The position numbers and the translations under genes were made by a program. 64,000 nucleotides of DNA from Chelativorans sp. AA-79 (GTDB taxonomy: Bacteria > Pseudomonadota > Alphaproteobacteria > Rhizobiales > Rhizobiaceae): the NCBI RefSeq assembly GCF_029457495.1, contig NZ_CP120361.1, forward strand, positions 4,912,001 to 4,976,000. The letters are read 5' to 3'. The notes under the pieces are model-generated. The model worked only from the letters and a program-made list of their open reading frames with translations. It did not search any database and was not told the DNA's origin. Below are positions 17,816 through 26,661 of this stretch, in pieces (position 1 is the stretch's first letter; each line of letters opens with the position of its first letter).

Positions 17816-17976
17816 CGTTTCAACATGCCACGCTCCTCCAGGATTCGGGCGATTGTGAGTTTCGGCGCCCTGAACATGTCACCGGCGACGGTGAGAAGGC
17901 CGGATAGTGCATGGGCCGCCCGGCCTTCCATTCCACGCCACTTCCCAGCGGTAGCGCCACGCGGCGTCCGGTATGA

Positions 17977-20900
17977 TCAGATCTCCGCCGACTGGAGGAA
18001 AGGCTTGAAGATCCGAGCGATCCGATCGCCGAAACCTGAAACGATGAGGTGGAGGGAGGGGATCACGATCAGGGAAAGAAGCGTGGAAGCCAGCAGCCCG
18101 CCGATGACGGCAATGGCCATGGGAGAGCGGAATTCGCCGCCATCCCCCATGCCGAGGGCGGAAGGGATCATGCCGCCGGTCATGGCAAGGGTCGTCATGA
18201 CGATCGGGCGAACCCTTTCGGAGCAGGCCTCGATGATGGCCTCAAACCGCGGCAGCCCATGCGCCTCCCGCTCGATTGCGAAGTCCAGGAGCATGATGGC
18301 GTTCTTCGTAACGATGCCCATCAGCATCAGGATACCGATGACGACGGGCAGCGATATGGCGTTGCCGCTCAACCACAGCCCCACGGCGACACCGCCGATC
18401 GACAAGGGAAGAGAAGCCAGGATCGTCCACGGCGCCAGCACGCTGCCGAACAACAGGATCAGGACGACGAAAACCAGCATGATGCCCGATCCCATTGCCA
18501 CCGCGAAGCTTTCGAAGACGGTGCCTTCCGTATCGGAGTCTCCTGTCGCCTGAAGGCGAACGCCTTCCGGCAGGTTCTTCACGCTCTCCAGCCGAAGCAG
18601 CCGCTCCATGCCCTGTCCGGATGTCAGACCGTCGGCCAAGTCCGCGCCGAGCTCGATCCGACGTTCGCGATCGAGCCGCTCGATGGCGGACATCGTTTCG
18701 TCGAAGCTGATGTCGACGATCGCCGATAGCGGGACGTGAGTTCCATCGTCGGAGGGCACGGTCAGCATTTCCAGCGTCGGAAGATCGTTTCGAGCATCTT
18801 GGTCGATGACCACGCGCACAGGGATCTGCCTGGCGCCATCGGTGAAGCTGGGCAAGCGGCTGTCGACATCGCCGACGGTGGACACGCGTATCGTCTGGGC
18901 AATCGCGGCCGGCGATACGCCGAGCATCGAGGCCTTGTCCGTCTGGACCTGCAGCTTGAGTTCCGGACGCATGGCGGTGTTGTCGATGGCGGGATCGACG
19001 AAGGCCCGATCGGCTGAAAGCTCCTCCACGATGGCGTTCGCTGCTTCCAGAGCCAGTTCCCCGTCGGTGCCCAGCACGGCAAACGACAGGTCGCGCCCGC
19101 CGCGCGTGTTGAGGAACCTCAACTTCACGTCGGGGATGGATGCGAGGCTTCTTTCGATATCGGCTTCAATCGCAAAGGATGAACGGCCCCGCTGCGTCTT
19201 GTGGAGAAGATCGATGAGGATGACGGCGTAGCGCACATCCTCCAGCCCCGTGATGCTCGACCCGGCACGGGCGAACACGCCCTCCACTTCCTGGAACTTG
19301 CCGATACGGCTTGCGATCTCATCGGACACCGCGCGCGTATCCTCCAAGGTGGAACCAGGCGGCAACTCGACCGAGAGGGTCAGGCGCCCGGTGTCTTCCT
19401 CCGGCAGAAAGGTGGTCGGTACCGACAACAGGGCGACCATGGCCAAGGCAAAGGAGCCGGCGGCAAGCCCCACCGTCGCCCACCGCCAGCGCAGGCTCAT
19501 GCGCAACAGCCGCTCGTAGGCCAGGGTGAAGCGCCCCTTTTTCTCCTCAACGGGCGAGCTTCCGGTCATTAGATAGGCTGCCATGATCGGTGTTATGAGC
19601 CGCGCTACCAATAGCGAGAAGAAGACGGCAATGGCGACGGTCAGGCCGAATTCCCGGAAGTACAGGCCCACCTCGCCGCTCATGAACCCGACAGGCGCGA
19701 AGACGGCGATGATGGTGGCGGAGATGGCGATGACGGCCAGGCCGATTTCGTCGGAGGCGTCCAGCGCCGCCCGCAAGGCGGTCTTGCCCATGTCGCGATG
19801 GCGCACGACATTCTCGATTTCGACGATCGCATCGTCCACGAGTATTCCCGTCACCAATGTGATGGCCAGCAGGCTCAGGATATTGAGGGAAAAGCCCAGG
19901 AGCTCGATCGCGAAAAACGTCGGGATGATGGACAGGGGCAGCGCCACCGCGGCGATGATCGTCGCCCGCCAATCGCGCAAAAACAGAAAAACAATGACGA
20001 CGGCAAGCGCGGCCCCCTCGAGCAATGTGCTCATGGCCGAACTGAAATTGCCGGCCGTATAGGCGGAATTGTCGTCCACGAGGCTGAAACGCACATCCGT
20101 GTCGCGCGCACTGAGCTCCGCCAGCGCCCTGGAGACCGCATCCGCGACGGAAACCTGGCTTGCACCTTGAGAGGGATAAACCGCAAAGCCCACGACATCC
20201 GAACCATCGAGCGTAGCGAAGGAACGCGCTTCCGCCACGCTATCGCGAACGCTTGCCAAATCCCCCAGCCGGATGGCCGCATGGGGAGAAAGCGCAATGC
20301 GCTGATCGGCAAGATCGGGCACCGTCTTTGCCGCCGCTACGGTCGTGACGGCCTGTTCACGGCCGCCCAGATCGCTTCTCCCACCGGAATTCTCGATCTG
20401 GGTCCGCAACAGGCTTTCGTTGATGGCGCTTGCGGTCAGCGAAAGCGCCTGCAGCCGGTCGGGATCGAGCTCGACGCGTATTTCCCGATCCGCCCCGCCG
20501 ACGCGTTCGATCCGCCCCACGCCCGGCAAGCCTTGCAGACTACGGTTCACCACGTCGTCCACGTACCAGGACAGTTCGGCTACCGTCATGTCCGGACTGC
20601 TGACGGCATAGGTGACGACGGATTGAGCCTCCTCCTCGACCCGTTCGACAACCGGCTCATCGATGGTCGCGGGCAGGTCGGAGCGGATTTTTGCAACGGC
20701 ATCGCGGACGTCCGTCATCGCCCGGTCCGGCGAAACCAGGCCCAATTCGAACTCGACGCTGGTCACGGACCGGGCCTGGCCAATGGTCGACGTGATCTTC
20801 TTGATGCCGGCGAGCGATGCGACGGCATCCTCGACCCTCCGCGTCACCTCGGTCTCAAGCTCCGCGGGCGTCGCGCCGGATTGTTCGATCGTGACGTTCA

Positions 20901-21039
20901 CGAGCGGGGTTATGATGGTCGGGAAGTGGGTGATGGGCAGCCGGGAAAAGCTGTAGAGCCCCACGATCGTCAAAATCACGAAGAGCAGGTTCGACGGCAG
21001 AGGATTGCGGATGGCCCACGCCGAAATGTTCGCGTTCAT
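17977..21039 (-). CDS. RND-family efflux transporter, inner-membrane pump
   Basis: A 1020-residue pump with the RND plan: TM1 after residue 18, a large periplasmic loop, a TM2-6 block, a second loop and a TM8-12 block. The proton-relay acids are in GILVDDAIVEIENVVRH (TM4) and the Lys is in LMGIVTKNAIMLLDF (TM10), as in AcrB and MexB; the loop motif FLPEEDTG is also present. Together these place it in the HAE-type drug/hydrophobe branch rather than the metal branch. Its ATG overlaps the adaptor stop by 4 bp. No outer membrane factor (TolC type) is encoded nearby, so it must use one elsewhere. Substrate unknown. Confidence 0.93.
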   Translation of the reverse strand: MNANISAWAIRNPLPSNLLFVILTIVGLYSFSRLPITHFPTIITPLVNVTIEQSGATPAELETEVTRRVEDAVASLAGIKKITSTIGQARSVTSVEFELGLVSPDRAMTDVRDAVAKIRSDLPATIDEPVVERVEEEAQSVVTYAVSSPDMTVAELSWYVDDVVNRSLQGLPGVGRIERVGGADREIRVELDPDRLQALSLTASAINESLLRTQIENSGGRSDLGGREQAVTTVAAAKTVPDLADQRIALSPHAAIRLGDLASVRDSVAEARSFATLDGSDVVGFAVYPSQGASQVSVADAVSRALAELSARDTDVRFSLVDDNSAYTAGNFSSAMSTLLEGAALAVVIVFLFLRDWRATIIAAVALPLSIIPTFFAIELLGFSLNILSLLAITLVTGILVDDAIVEIENVVRHRDMGKTALRAALDASDEIGLAVIAISATIIAVFAPVGFMSGEVGLYFREFGLTVAIAVFFSLLVARLITPIMAAYLMTGSSPVEEKKGRFTLAYERLLRMSLRWRWATVGLAAGSFALAMVALLSVPTTFLPEEDTGRLTLSVELPPGSTLEDTRAVSDEIASRIGKFQEVEGVFARAGSSITGLEDVRYAVILIDLLHKTQRGRSSFAIEADIERSLASIPDVKLRFLNTRGGRDLSFAVLGTDGELALEAANAIVEELSADRAFVDPAIDNTAMRPELKLQVQTDKASMLGVSPAAIAQTIRVSTVGDVDSRLPSFTDGARQIPVRVVIDQDARNDLPTLEMLTVPSDDGTHVPLSAIVDISFDETMSAIERLDRERRIELGADLADGLTSGQGMERLLRLESVKNLPEGVRLQATGDSDTEGTVFESFAVAMGSGIMLVFVVLILLFGSVLAPWTILASLPLSIGGVAVGLWLSGNAISLPVVIGILMLMGIVTKNAIMLLDFAIEREAHGLPRFEAIIEACSERVRPIVMTTLAMTGGMIPSALGMGDGGEFRSPMAIAVIGGLLASTLLSLIVIPSLHLIVSGFGDRIARIFKPFLQSAEI

Positions 21040-22286
21040 CGACGGGCCATCCCTTCGGGCTGGTTCAGTGAGGCGGCTTGGGACACATTCCGTTGCACGT
21101 CGCCTTGTGCCGATACGACGACGGGCTCGACGCGATCCTGATCTTTCAGGAAGCCGCCCGCCTTCAGAACGATCATTTCATCGTCCTCGACACCCTCGAC
21201 AATCTCGACGAGATCGCCTTGGCGCGAGCCGATCCTGACGTTCCGGATTTCCACGACATTGTCCCTGACGACATAGACGCTGTGGGAACCGCGCGTGCTT
21301 CTGACTGCCGTTTCCGGCAGGAGAACATTCGTCCGCGTCGACGTGTCGATGACGCCGCGTGCAAACACACCCGGAACGAGGCCTCCGCTCTCGTCGAGCT
21401 CGATATGAACGGTCCCGCTCCGCGTCTTCGGGTCCAGTTGGGCGGCGTTGAGCCGCACCGTGCCGGTGACAGGCGTGTCGCGGCCGGGAAGAGTAACTTG
21501 CGCACGCATCCCTTCGCGCAGCCGAACGAAGCTCACTTCCGTCACTTCCGCGACGAACTCTATCCTGCCGTCCTTCGCGATACGAAAGAGAGGAGCACCC
21601 GAATTCGAGGTCATGACGCCGATGCGGGCGTTTCGCTCCAGAATGAGGCCGGACGCAGGGGCGCGCAACGTGCTCCTCTCGAGCGTCAACTCGATCTCTT
21701 TTCTTTCCTGGACGATCAACTGTTCTTCGGCTTGCGCCAGTGCCAATGATTGTCGTGCAAGGGCGGTTTCCGCGACCGCGCGGTCATAGGCGTTCTGAGT
21801 GTCGTCCAGAATCTGCTCGGAAACGACCCCCTTCGACTGGAGCGCTTGGCTGCGCTCCAGCTTCTCGCGGGCTTCGCGCTCGGCAACGAGCGCAATTTCG
21901 ACCTTGCTGGCCTCGACGGCCACGGCAGCTTTGGCGCGTAGAGCGCTCACCGCATTCTTGTCGAGGGCGAGAAGCGCATCGGTCTTGTCGAACTGGGCAA
22001 GGGGCTGGCCCTGTTCGACCCTTTGCCCAACCTCCACCAATATCTGCTGAATTTCCTGGCCCGTAGCCGAGGGATGCACCTGCGCCTCCTCACGCGCCGC
22101 AAGCGTTCCCACGACCGATACACGCTGCGTGACGTCGCCTCGCTTGGCGACAACGACCGTGACGGGCATCTGCTGCTGGGCCTGCGCAATGGGCATCAAG
22201 GCAGCAAATGCAAGCGAGGCAATGATCGCGCATCTGATAGACAGCCGCGGCTGACAAAATGGTTTGAACCACGCCTTTATATTCAT
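21036..22286 (-). CDS. RND efflux periplasmic adaptor (membrane fusion protein)
   Basis: A 416-residue adaptor. Residues 20-37 are a signal/anchor segment (ends AQA). The lipoyl halves flank a helical hairpin: HPSATGQEIQQILVEVGQRVEQGQPLAQFD then STLRAPASGLILERNARIG. A beta-barrel and membrane-proximal domain follow (VTLPGRDTPVTGTVRLN, LLPETAVRSTRGSHSVYVV, VEGVEDDEMIVLKAGG). It joins the pump at 17977-21039 to an outer membrane channel. It is the first gene of the pair and a fourth copy of the two-component motif lies 96 bp upstream, suggesting control by the adjacent regulator. Confidence 0.92.
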   Translation of the reverse strand: MNIKAWFKPFCQPRLSIRCAIIASLAFAALMPIAQAQQQMPVTVVVAKRGDVTQRVSVVGTLAAREEAQVHPSATGQEIQQILVEVGQRVEQGQPLAQFDKTDALLALDKNAVSALRAKAAVAVEASKVEIALVAEREAREKLERSQALQSKGVVSEQILDDTQNAYDRAVAETALARQSLALAQAEEQLIVQERKEIELTLERSTLRAPASGLILERNARIGVMTSNSGAPLFRIAKDGRIEFVAEVTEVSFVRLREGMRAQVTLPGRDTPVTGTVRLNAAQLDPKTRSGTVHIELDESGGLVPGVFARGVIDTSTRTNVLLPETAVRSTRGSHSVYVVRDNVVEIRNVRIGSRQGDLVEIVEGVEDDEMIVLKAGGFLKDQDRVEPVVVSAQGDVQRNVSQAASLNQPEGMARR

Positions 22287-22643
22287 GAAGCGACCTCTCT
22301 TCTCCTGCCTCCAGGCGAGATGAGCCCTCAGGCGAGCTCGGTCGCACCCTAGCGATCATGGAAGATCGCGGTATTGTATCGGGTTAAGATTTATTGCGCT
22401 TGAAATGGGACCGGCTCAATGCGTCCTCGGCTGAAGTGCGGCCAAGGGGGCCGAAGGCGCTCTTCTCTTGAGGCTCGACTGACAAGAGCAGCTTTTTGAC
22501 CGGAAAAGTTCTTTCAGCTTTCAACAAGCAGGTTGGCATTCAGCGATCGGGTATGCCGTGGCGAATTGTGCGCCGAACTCCCCCGTGCGATCCGTCGTGC
22601 CGTTGGCGATGGATCGCGAACGGCCTTTCCGAGTTGAGGGTGC
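22287..22643. other. Divergent intergenic region, RND operon and DUF2254 gene
   Basis: This 357-bp stretch holds the promoters of the two divergent units. Besides motif copy D at 22382-22399 and the GAGGG ribosome site just before 22644, I see no gene, repeat or hairpin worth calling. Confidence 0.5.
22382..22399 (-). promoter_or_regulatory. Predicted regulator-binding motif, copy D (before the RND operon)
   Basis: On the minus strand GCGCAATAAATCTTAACC, 96 bp before the adaptor start. It agrees with the consensus CTGCAACAAA-N2-TTAACA at 12 of 16 defined positions, and its T at position 7 is shared with copy A. Confidence 0.45.
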
Positions 22644-23966
22644 ATGGACCGCATCCGCAATTTCCTGGCATTGCTGCGGGGCCAGCTTTGGGCGGTCCCT
22701 GCGCTCTTCGCGCTCGCTGCCGTCGGGCTGGCCTATGTGCTGCTAAACTACGGCGACCTCCTCAGTTCCGGCGGCCGGATCTGGTGGGTCTACAGCGGGG
22801 ATGCAGGGACGGCGCGCGATCTTCTCGGCAGCCTCCTGTCCGGGCTGATGACGATGACATCGCTCGTCGTGTCGGTGACCTTCGTCATCCTTACGCTCGC
22901 GGCCAACCAGCTCGGCCCCCGTCTCATCTCCATTTTCATGGGCGATCGACAGATCCAGTCTGTCCTGGGGCTGTTCATCGGCACGATCCTCTATGTCATT
23001 CTGGTGCTCAGGACACTCGACGACACCCTCGGTTCGCAGGGCGTGCCCCATCTCGCCGTCACAATGGCGAGCGTACTGACGATTCTTTGCCTGCTGGCGC
23101 TCCTCTTCTACATTCACAAGATCGCCCGTTCCATCATCGCGGACAATGTGGTGGAGGCGGTTTCGCAAGAATTCCGCGAAACGCTGCGCGAAATCTTGCC
23201 CGACCGCGACAGCGACGAGAGCGCTGTGAAGCAACCGTTTCGCGGGCGGCGCTGGCCACTCGGCATCCGGAGGATCGGTTACGTGCAGGTGGTGGACTAT
23301 GGCCGCCTCCTTTCCCTCGCCTGCGAGGCCGATATCTGGATTGCGGTGAATGTCCGGGCCGGACATTTTTTGCTGCTAGAGGGCGAGCACCTCGACATCT
23401 ACGGCGAGGCCGCTCCCGACGAGGCACTGCAGGAGCGGATCCGATCGGCCTTCACAGTCGGAACCGAGCGCACGCCTGCCCAGGATCCGGAGCAAGGGAT
23501 TCGACAGCTGGTCGAGATCGCCACGAGAGCGCTCTCCCCTGGCACAAACGACCCGTTCACCGCGATCGCGGTGATCGACAGGCTGGGAGCGGCTTTCGAG
23601 GAGATCTTTGCGCGCCACGTGCAGCCCCACGCAATGCGCGACGGCAGCGGTGAGATCCGGGTCGTGGCCGACCGCAGCGACATCGCCGGCCTGCTTGCTG
23701 CAGCATTTCATCCGATAAGGCAGGCCGGCAAGGCCCATCCCGCGATCCTGATCCGGATGGCGGATGTTATGGCCGACCTTGCCTGCGGCACCAGGAACGC
23801 GGTTCACCGCGAGGCCCTGTTGGGTCAGCTTCAACGGCTTGCTGAAACGGCCGCACTTGGACAGTCCGCTCAACAGGACCGGCAGGACATCCTGGCGAGG
23901 ATCGAGCATGCCAAGCAAGCCCTGACAAGGGGGCGTCTCCAGCCGCCGGGCAAAAATGGCTTCTGA
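22644..23966 (+). CDS. DUF2254 integral membrane protein
   Basis: A 440-residue protein with about four membrane helices in its first 165 residues (LLRGQLWAVPALFALAAVG, a SLVVSVTFVILTLA helix, a VLGLFIGTILYVILVL helix, a TILCLLALLFYIH helix), followed by a soluble region of ~275 residues with RIGYVQVVDY, RAGHFL and ALSPGTNDPFTA. These features are those of the DUF2254 family, whose biochemical role is not established. GAGGG supports the ATG. It is divergent from the RND operon. The C-terminal ~60 residues are helical and charged. Confidence 0.88.
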   Translation: MDRIRNFLALLRGQLWAVPALFALAAVGLAYVLLNYGDLLSSGGRIWWVYSGDAGTARDLLGSLLSGLMTMTSLVVSVTFVILTLAANQLGPRLISIFMGDRQIQSVLGLFIGTILYVILVLRTLDDTLGSQGVPHLAVTMASVLTILCLLALLFYIHKIARSIIADNVVEAVSQEFRETLREILPDRDSDESAVKQPFRGRRWPLGIRRIGYVQVVDYGRLLSLACEADIWIAVNVRAGHFLLLEGEHLDIYGEAAPDEALQERIRSAFTVGTERTPAQDPEQGIRQLVEIATRALSPGTNDPFTAIAVIDRLGAAFEEIFARHVQPHAMRDGSGEIRVVADRSDIAGLLAAAFHPIRQAGKAHPAILIRMADVMADLACGTRNAVHREALLGQLQRLAETAALGQSAQQDRQDILARIEHAKQALTRGRLQPPGKNGF

Positions 23967-23983
23967 ATACCGGGCGCCAGCAG

Positions 23984-24018
23984 GAAAACGCTTTCTCCGC
24001 CGCAAAGGGGAGAAAGCG
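23984..24018 (-). terminator. Hairpin terminator for the RidA transcript
   Basis: A perfect 10-bp stem (CGCTTTCTCC / GGAGAAAGCG, 23989-23998 with 24009-24018) is followed on the minus strand by TTTTCC. It lies 150 bp after the RidA stop and 23 bp after the convergent DUF2254 stop, so it may serve both. Confidence 0.6.
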
Positions 24019-24167
24019 CGTACGGGCTTCAACCAGAAAGCCCAGCCAAGTAGCCGCCGAGCGTCTTGGCGGACGCGATTGCAGCCTGAAGCCGCTTGCA
24101 TGAAAGCCTGAAAGCAACCCTCGCGCCACCATAGAGATCGCCAAGTGCGTCGGCGCTTGTCAACCGG

Positions 24168-24572
24168 CTAGCCACTGGTCGTCGAAGGAATCCGGGCGAT
24201 GACCTTGATCTCGAAATCGAAGCCGGCAAGCCAATTGACACCCACCGCGGTCCAGTTCGGATAGGGCGGTTCGCCGATCTCTTCCGCGCGGACGGCCAGC
24301 ACCGATTCGATCTGCTCATCCGGATTGGTGTGGAATGTGGTGACGTCGACAACGTCGTCGAAGCTACATCCGGCGGCGGCCAGGACCGCGCGCAGATTGG
24401 CGAAGGCGCGACGAACCTGATCCTCGAATAGGGGTTCGGGCGAGCCGTCTTCACGGCTCCCGACCTGACCCGACACGAAGAGAAGATCACCGGAGCGAAT
24501 GGCCGCGGAATAGCGATGAATGTCGTACAGCGCGTGGCGGCTTGCCGGATAGACGGCGTCACGTGCGGGCAT
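24168..24572 (-). CDS. RidA/YjgF-family protein
   Basis: A 134-residue RidA-fold protein, the usual family length, with LLFVSGQVG, RRAFANLRAVLAAAG, VDVTTFHT and YPNWTAVGVNWLAG. Classical RidA deaminates reactive 2-aminoacrylate and carries an Arg in a C-terminal PxxRxT context; here the terminal region reads FEIKVIARIP, so it belongs to a divergent RidA subfamily and enamine deaminase activity is not assured. AAGGAACG precedes the ATG. It lies 117 bp downstream of an SDR gene on the same strand and may be co-transcribed with it. Confidence 0.88.
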   Translation of the reverse strand: MPARDAVYPASRHALYDIHRYSAAIRSGDLLFVSGQVGSREDGSPEPLFEDQVRRAFANLRAVLAAAGCSFDDVVDVTTFHTNPDEQIESVLAVRAEEIGEPPYPNWTAVGVNWLAGFDFEIKVIARIPSTTSG

Positions 24573-24689
24573 TTTCGTTCCTTTCTTTCCTGAAAAGGGA
24601 GTGGTGCAGAGGCGGGGACATGTATCGGGATCGAGGGGTGGAGCTGCATGACGGCGTCGTGCAGCCCTGGATCAGCGAGGCAGAATGGA

Positions 24690-25538
24690 TCACAGCCGCG
24701 CCAGTTCCTCCTCGGTGAAATCCGCCGCCACTGCGATGTCCTTCTGCCTGTCGAGTTCCTCGATGCGCCCGACGAGTGCCCTGCGGATGCCGGCATAGGC
24801 TTCGGCACCGAGCACCAGCCGCTTCGGAAGTGGACCATCCTGATCGGCAAGTCTGATCATTGCGTCCGTCATGCGGTCAGGGTCGCCTTTGATCACCCAG
24901 GAGCTACCGAGCGCCTCGCGGATCTGATCGGCGGGGGTTCCCTCATAGGCCGCGAGCGGCTCGGTTCGCGCGAGATTGCCGCCGAACCCGGTCCGCGCCG
25001 GCCCGGGTTCCACCAGGGTGAACTCGATCTTGAAGGGAGCGGTCTCCTGCGCCACGGACTCGACGAACCCCTCGATACCCCACTTGGTCGCGTGATAGAG
25101 ACTGAACGCCGGATAGGCGATCTGGCCTCCTTCGCTCGACACCTGCAGAATCCGGCCGCCACCCTGATTGCGCAGATGCGGCAACGCTGCCTGGATGAGC
25201 GTGATCGAGCCGATGAGATTGGTGTCGATGATATCCCGCACCTGCACATCATCAGCCTCTTCCGCCGCGCCGAACAAGCCGTAGCCGGCATTGCTGACGA
25301 TGATGTCGATGCGTGCGGACGCGGCGAAGGCCCTGTCGACTGCGGCACGGACCGAGCTCTGGTCCTTGAGGTCCATCGCGACGATGCCAAGCCGCTCAGG
25401 GTAGCGGGAACGCAGGTCGGCAAGCGCATTCTCGCTGCGGCTGGTGCCGACGACGCGGTCGCCCCTGGTCAGGGCCTTCTCCGCCAGCAGCCGGCCTAGG
25501 CCGGACGACACGCCCGTTATGAGCCAGATCTTTTCCAT
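24690..25538 (-). CDS. Short-chain dehydrogenase/reductase (classical SDR)
   Basis: A 282-residue oxidoreductase. Cofactor motif TGVSSGLG (8-15), followed by GTSRSENAL, where the Arg suggests NADP(H) preference; NAG motif SNAGYG; catalytic Ser in QVSSEGG and Tyr-xxx-Lys in YHATKWG; VEPGPARTGF after the active site. Length and C-terminal extension fit the group of SDRs regulated by divergent LysR genes in proteobacteria. GGAGG precedes the ATG. The LysR gene lies 99 bp away, divergently. Substrate is not predictable. Confidence 0.9.
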   Translation of the reverse strand: MEKIWLITGVSSGLGRLLAEKALTRGDRVVGTSRSENALADLRSRYPERLGIVAMDLKDQSSVRAAVDRAFAASARIDIIVSNAGYGLFGAAEEADDVQVRDIIDTNLIGSITLIQAALPHLRNQGGGRILQVSSEGGQIAYPAFSLYHATKWGIEGFVESVAQETAPFKIEFTLVEPGPARTGFGGNLARTEPLAAYEGTPADQIREALGSSWVIKGDPDRMTDAMIRLADQDGPLPKRLVLGAEAYAGIRRALVGRIEELDRQKDIAVAADFTEEELARL

Positions 25539-25637
25539 CTTTCATACCTCCGAATTGGACACAGGCCGGAGATAGGGCAATTGCATTACGCACATTAGAC
25601 ATTGAAATCGGTATGAGATGATGCAAAAACCCCACCA

Positions 25638-26540
25638 ATGCCTCGCCCGACGCTCAACGACCTCACCGCCTTCGTGGCGGTGGCCACGCATCGCAGCTTC
25701 CGCCGCGCGGCGGACGAGATCGGCACGGCACCTTCCACATTGAGCCACGCGATGCGCGCGCTCGAGGAACGCATGGGCGTGCGCCTTCTGAACCGCACCA
25801 CACGCAGCGTCTCGCCGACGGAAGCCGGGTTCCGGTTGCTCGGCCGCCTGCAGCCGGCGCTCGCCACGCTGGACGAGGCGCTCGACAGCGTCGCAGGATT
25901 CCGGGGCAATGTCGCAGGAACCGTCCGCATCAATGCGCCGCGATTGGTGGCGGGGCTTCTCGTGCGCGAGGTGCTTCCGCAGATGGCGGAGCGCCATCCG
26001 GACGTGACAGTGGACATCGTCGTCGAGGGGCGGCTCATCGATATCGTGTCCGGCGGGTTCGATGCCGGCGTGCGCCTCCTCGGATCGGTCGCCAAGGACA
26101 TGATCGCCGTGCCGTTTGCACGCCCGTTGACGTTCATCTGTGTCGCCTCGCCCGCCTATCTCGATCGCTTCGGCGAGCCAGGAACCCCCGAGGAATTGCC
26201 ACGCCACCATTGCATCGGCCACCGCATGCCCAGCGGCAAATTCTATCGATGGGAGTTCGAACGCGCCGGCCAGGAACTGGTGATGGACGCAAACGGCCCC
26301 ATCGTCCTCGATGACGAGGAACTGATGGTCGAAGCCGCAATTAAAGGGCTGGGCATCGCCTATGTGGCGGATTGGGCCGCAGAAGCGGCCCTGTCCGACG
26401 GCCGGCTGCGCAAGATCCTGACCGCGTGGATGCCCGCTGCGGAAGAGGTTGCGGTCTACTACCCCGGACATCGTGCCGTGCCACCGGCACTGCGGGCTTT
26501 TCTCGATGTGGTGAAGGACCTGCGGAAGGAAGAACCTTAA
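25638..26540 (+). CDS. LysR-family transcriptional regulator
   Basis: A 300-residue LysR protein. The N-terminal winged helix is typical (LNDLTAFVAVATHRSFRRAA, then STLSHAMRALEERMGVRLLNRTTRSV) and the effector domain covers residues ~90-295 with FDAGVRLLG and FICVASPAYLDR, as in the CrgA/DmlR-like subgroup. It is divergent from the SDR-RidA genes across 99 bp, so it most likely controls them and itself. No clear Shine-Dalgarno sequence is seen before the ATG. Confidence 0.93.
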   Translation: MPRPTLNDLTAFVAVATHRSFRRAADEIGTAPSTLSHAMRALEERMGVRLLNRTTRSVSPTEAGFRLLGRLQPALATLDEALDSVAGFRGNVAGTVRINAPRLVAGLLVREVLPQMAERHPDVTVDIVVEGRLIDIVSGGFDAGVRLLGSVAKDMIAVPFARPLTFICVASPAYLDRFGEPGTPEELPRHHCIGHRMPSGKFYRWEFERAGQELVMDANGPIVLDDEELMVEAAIKGLGIAYVADWAAEAALSDGRLRKILTAWMPAAEEVAVYYPGHRAVPPALRAFLDVVKDLRKEEP

Positions 26541-26661
26541 ACTGGATCAACGAAGCAGCATCCGGGCAATACCGACGGCATGTTCCGCGGGTGGGGTTTC
26601 CCGCACCGTTGCCTCCAGGCCTCTGACATCCGCGAACTCCATCGAAGCGAGGAAGAGACGG

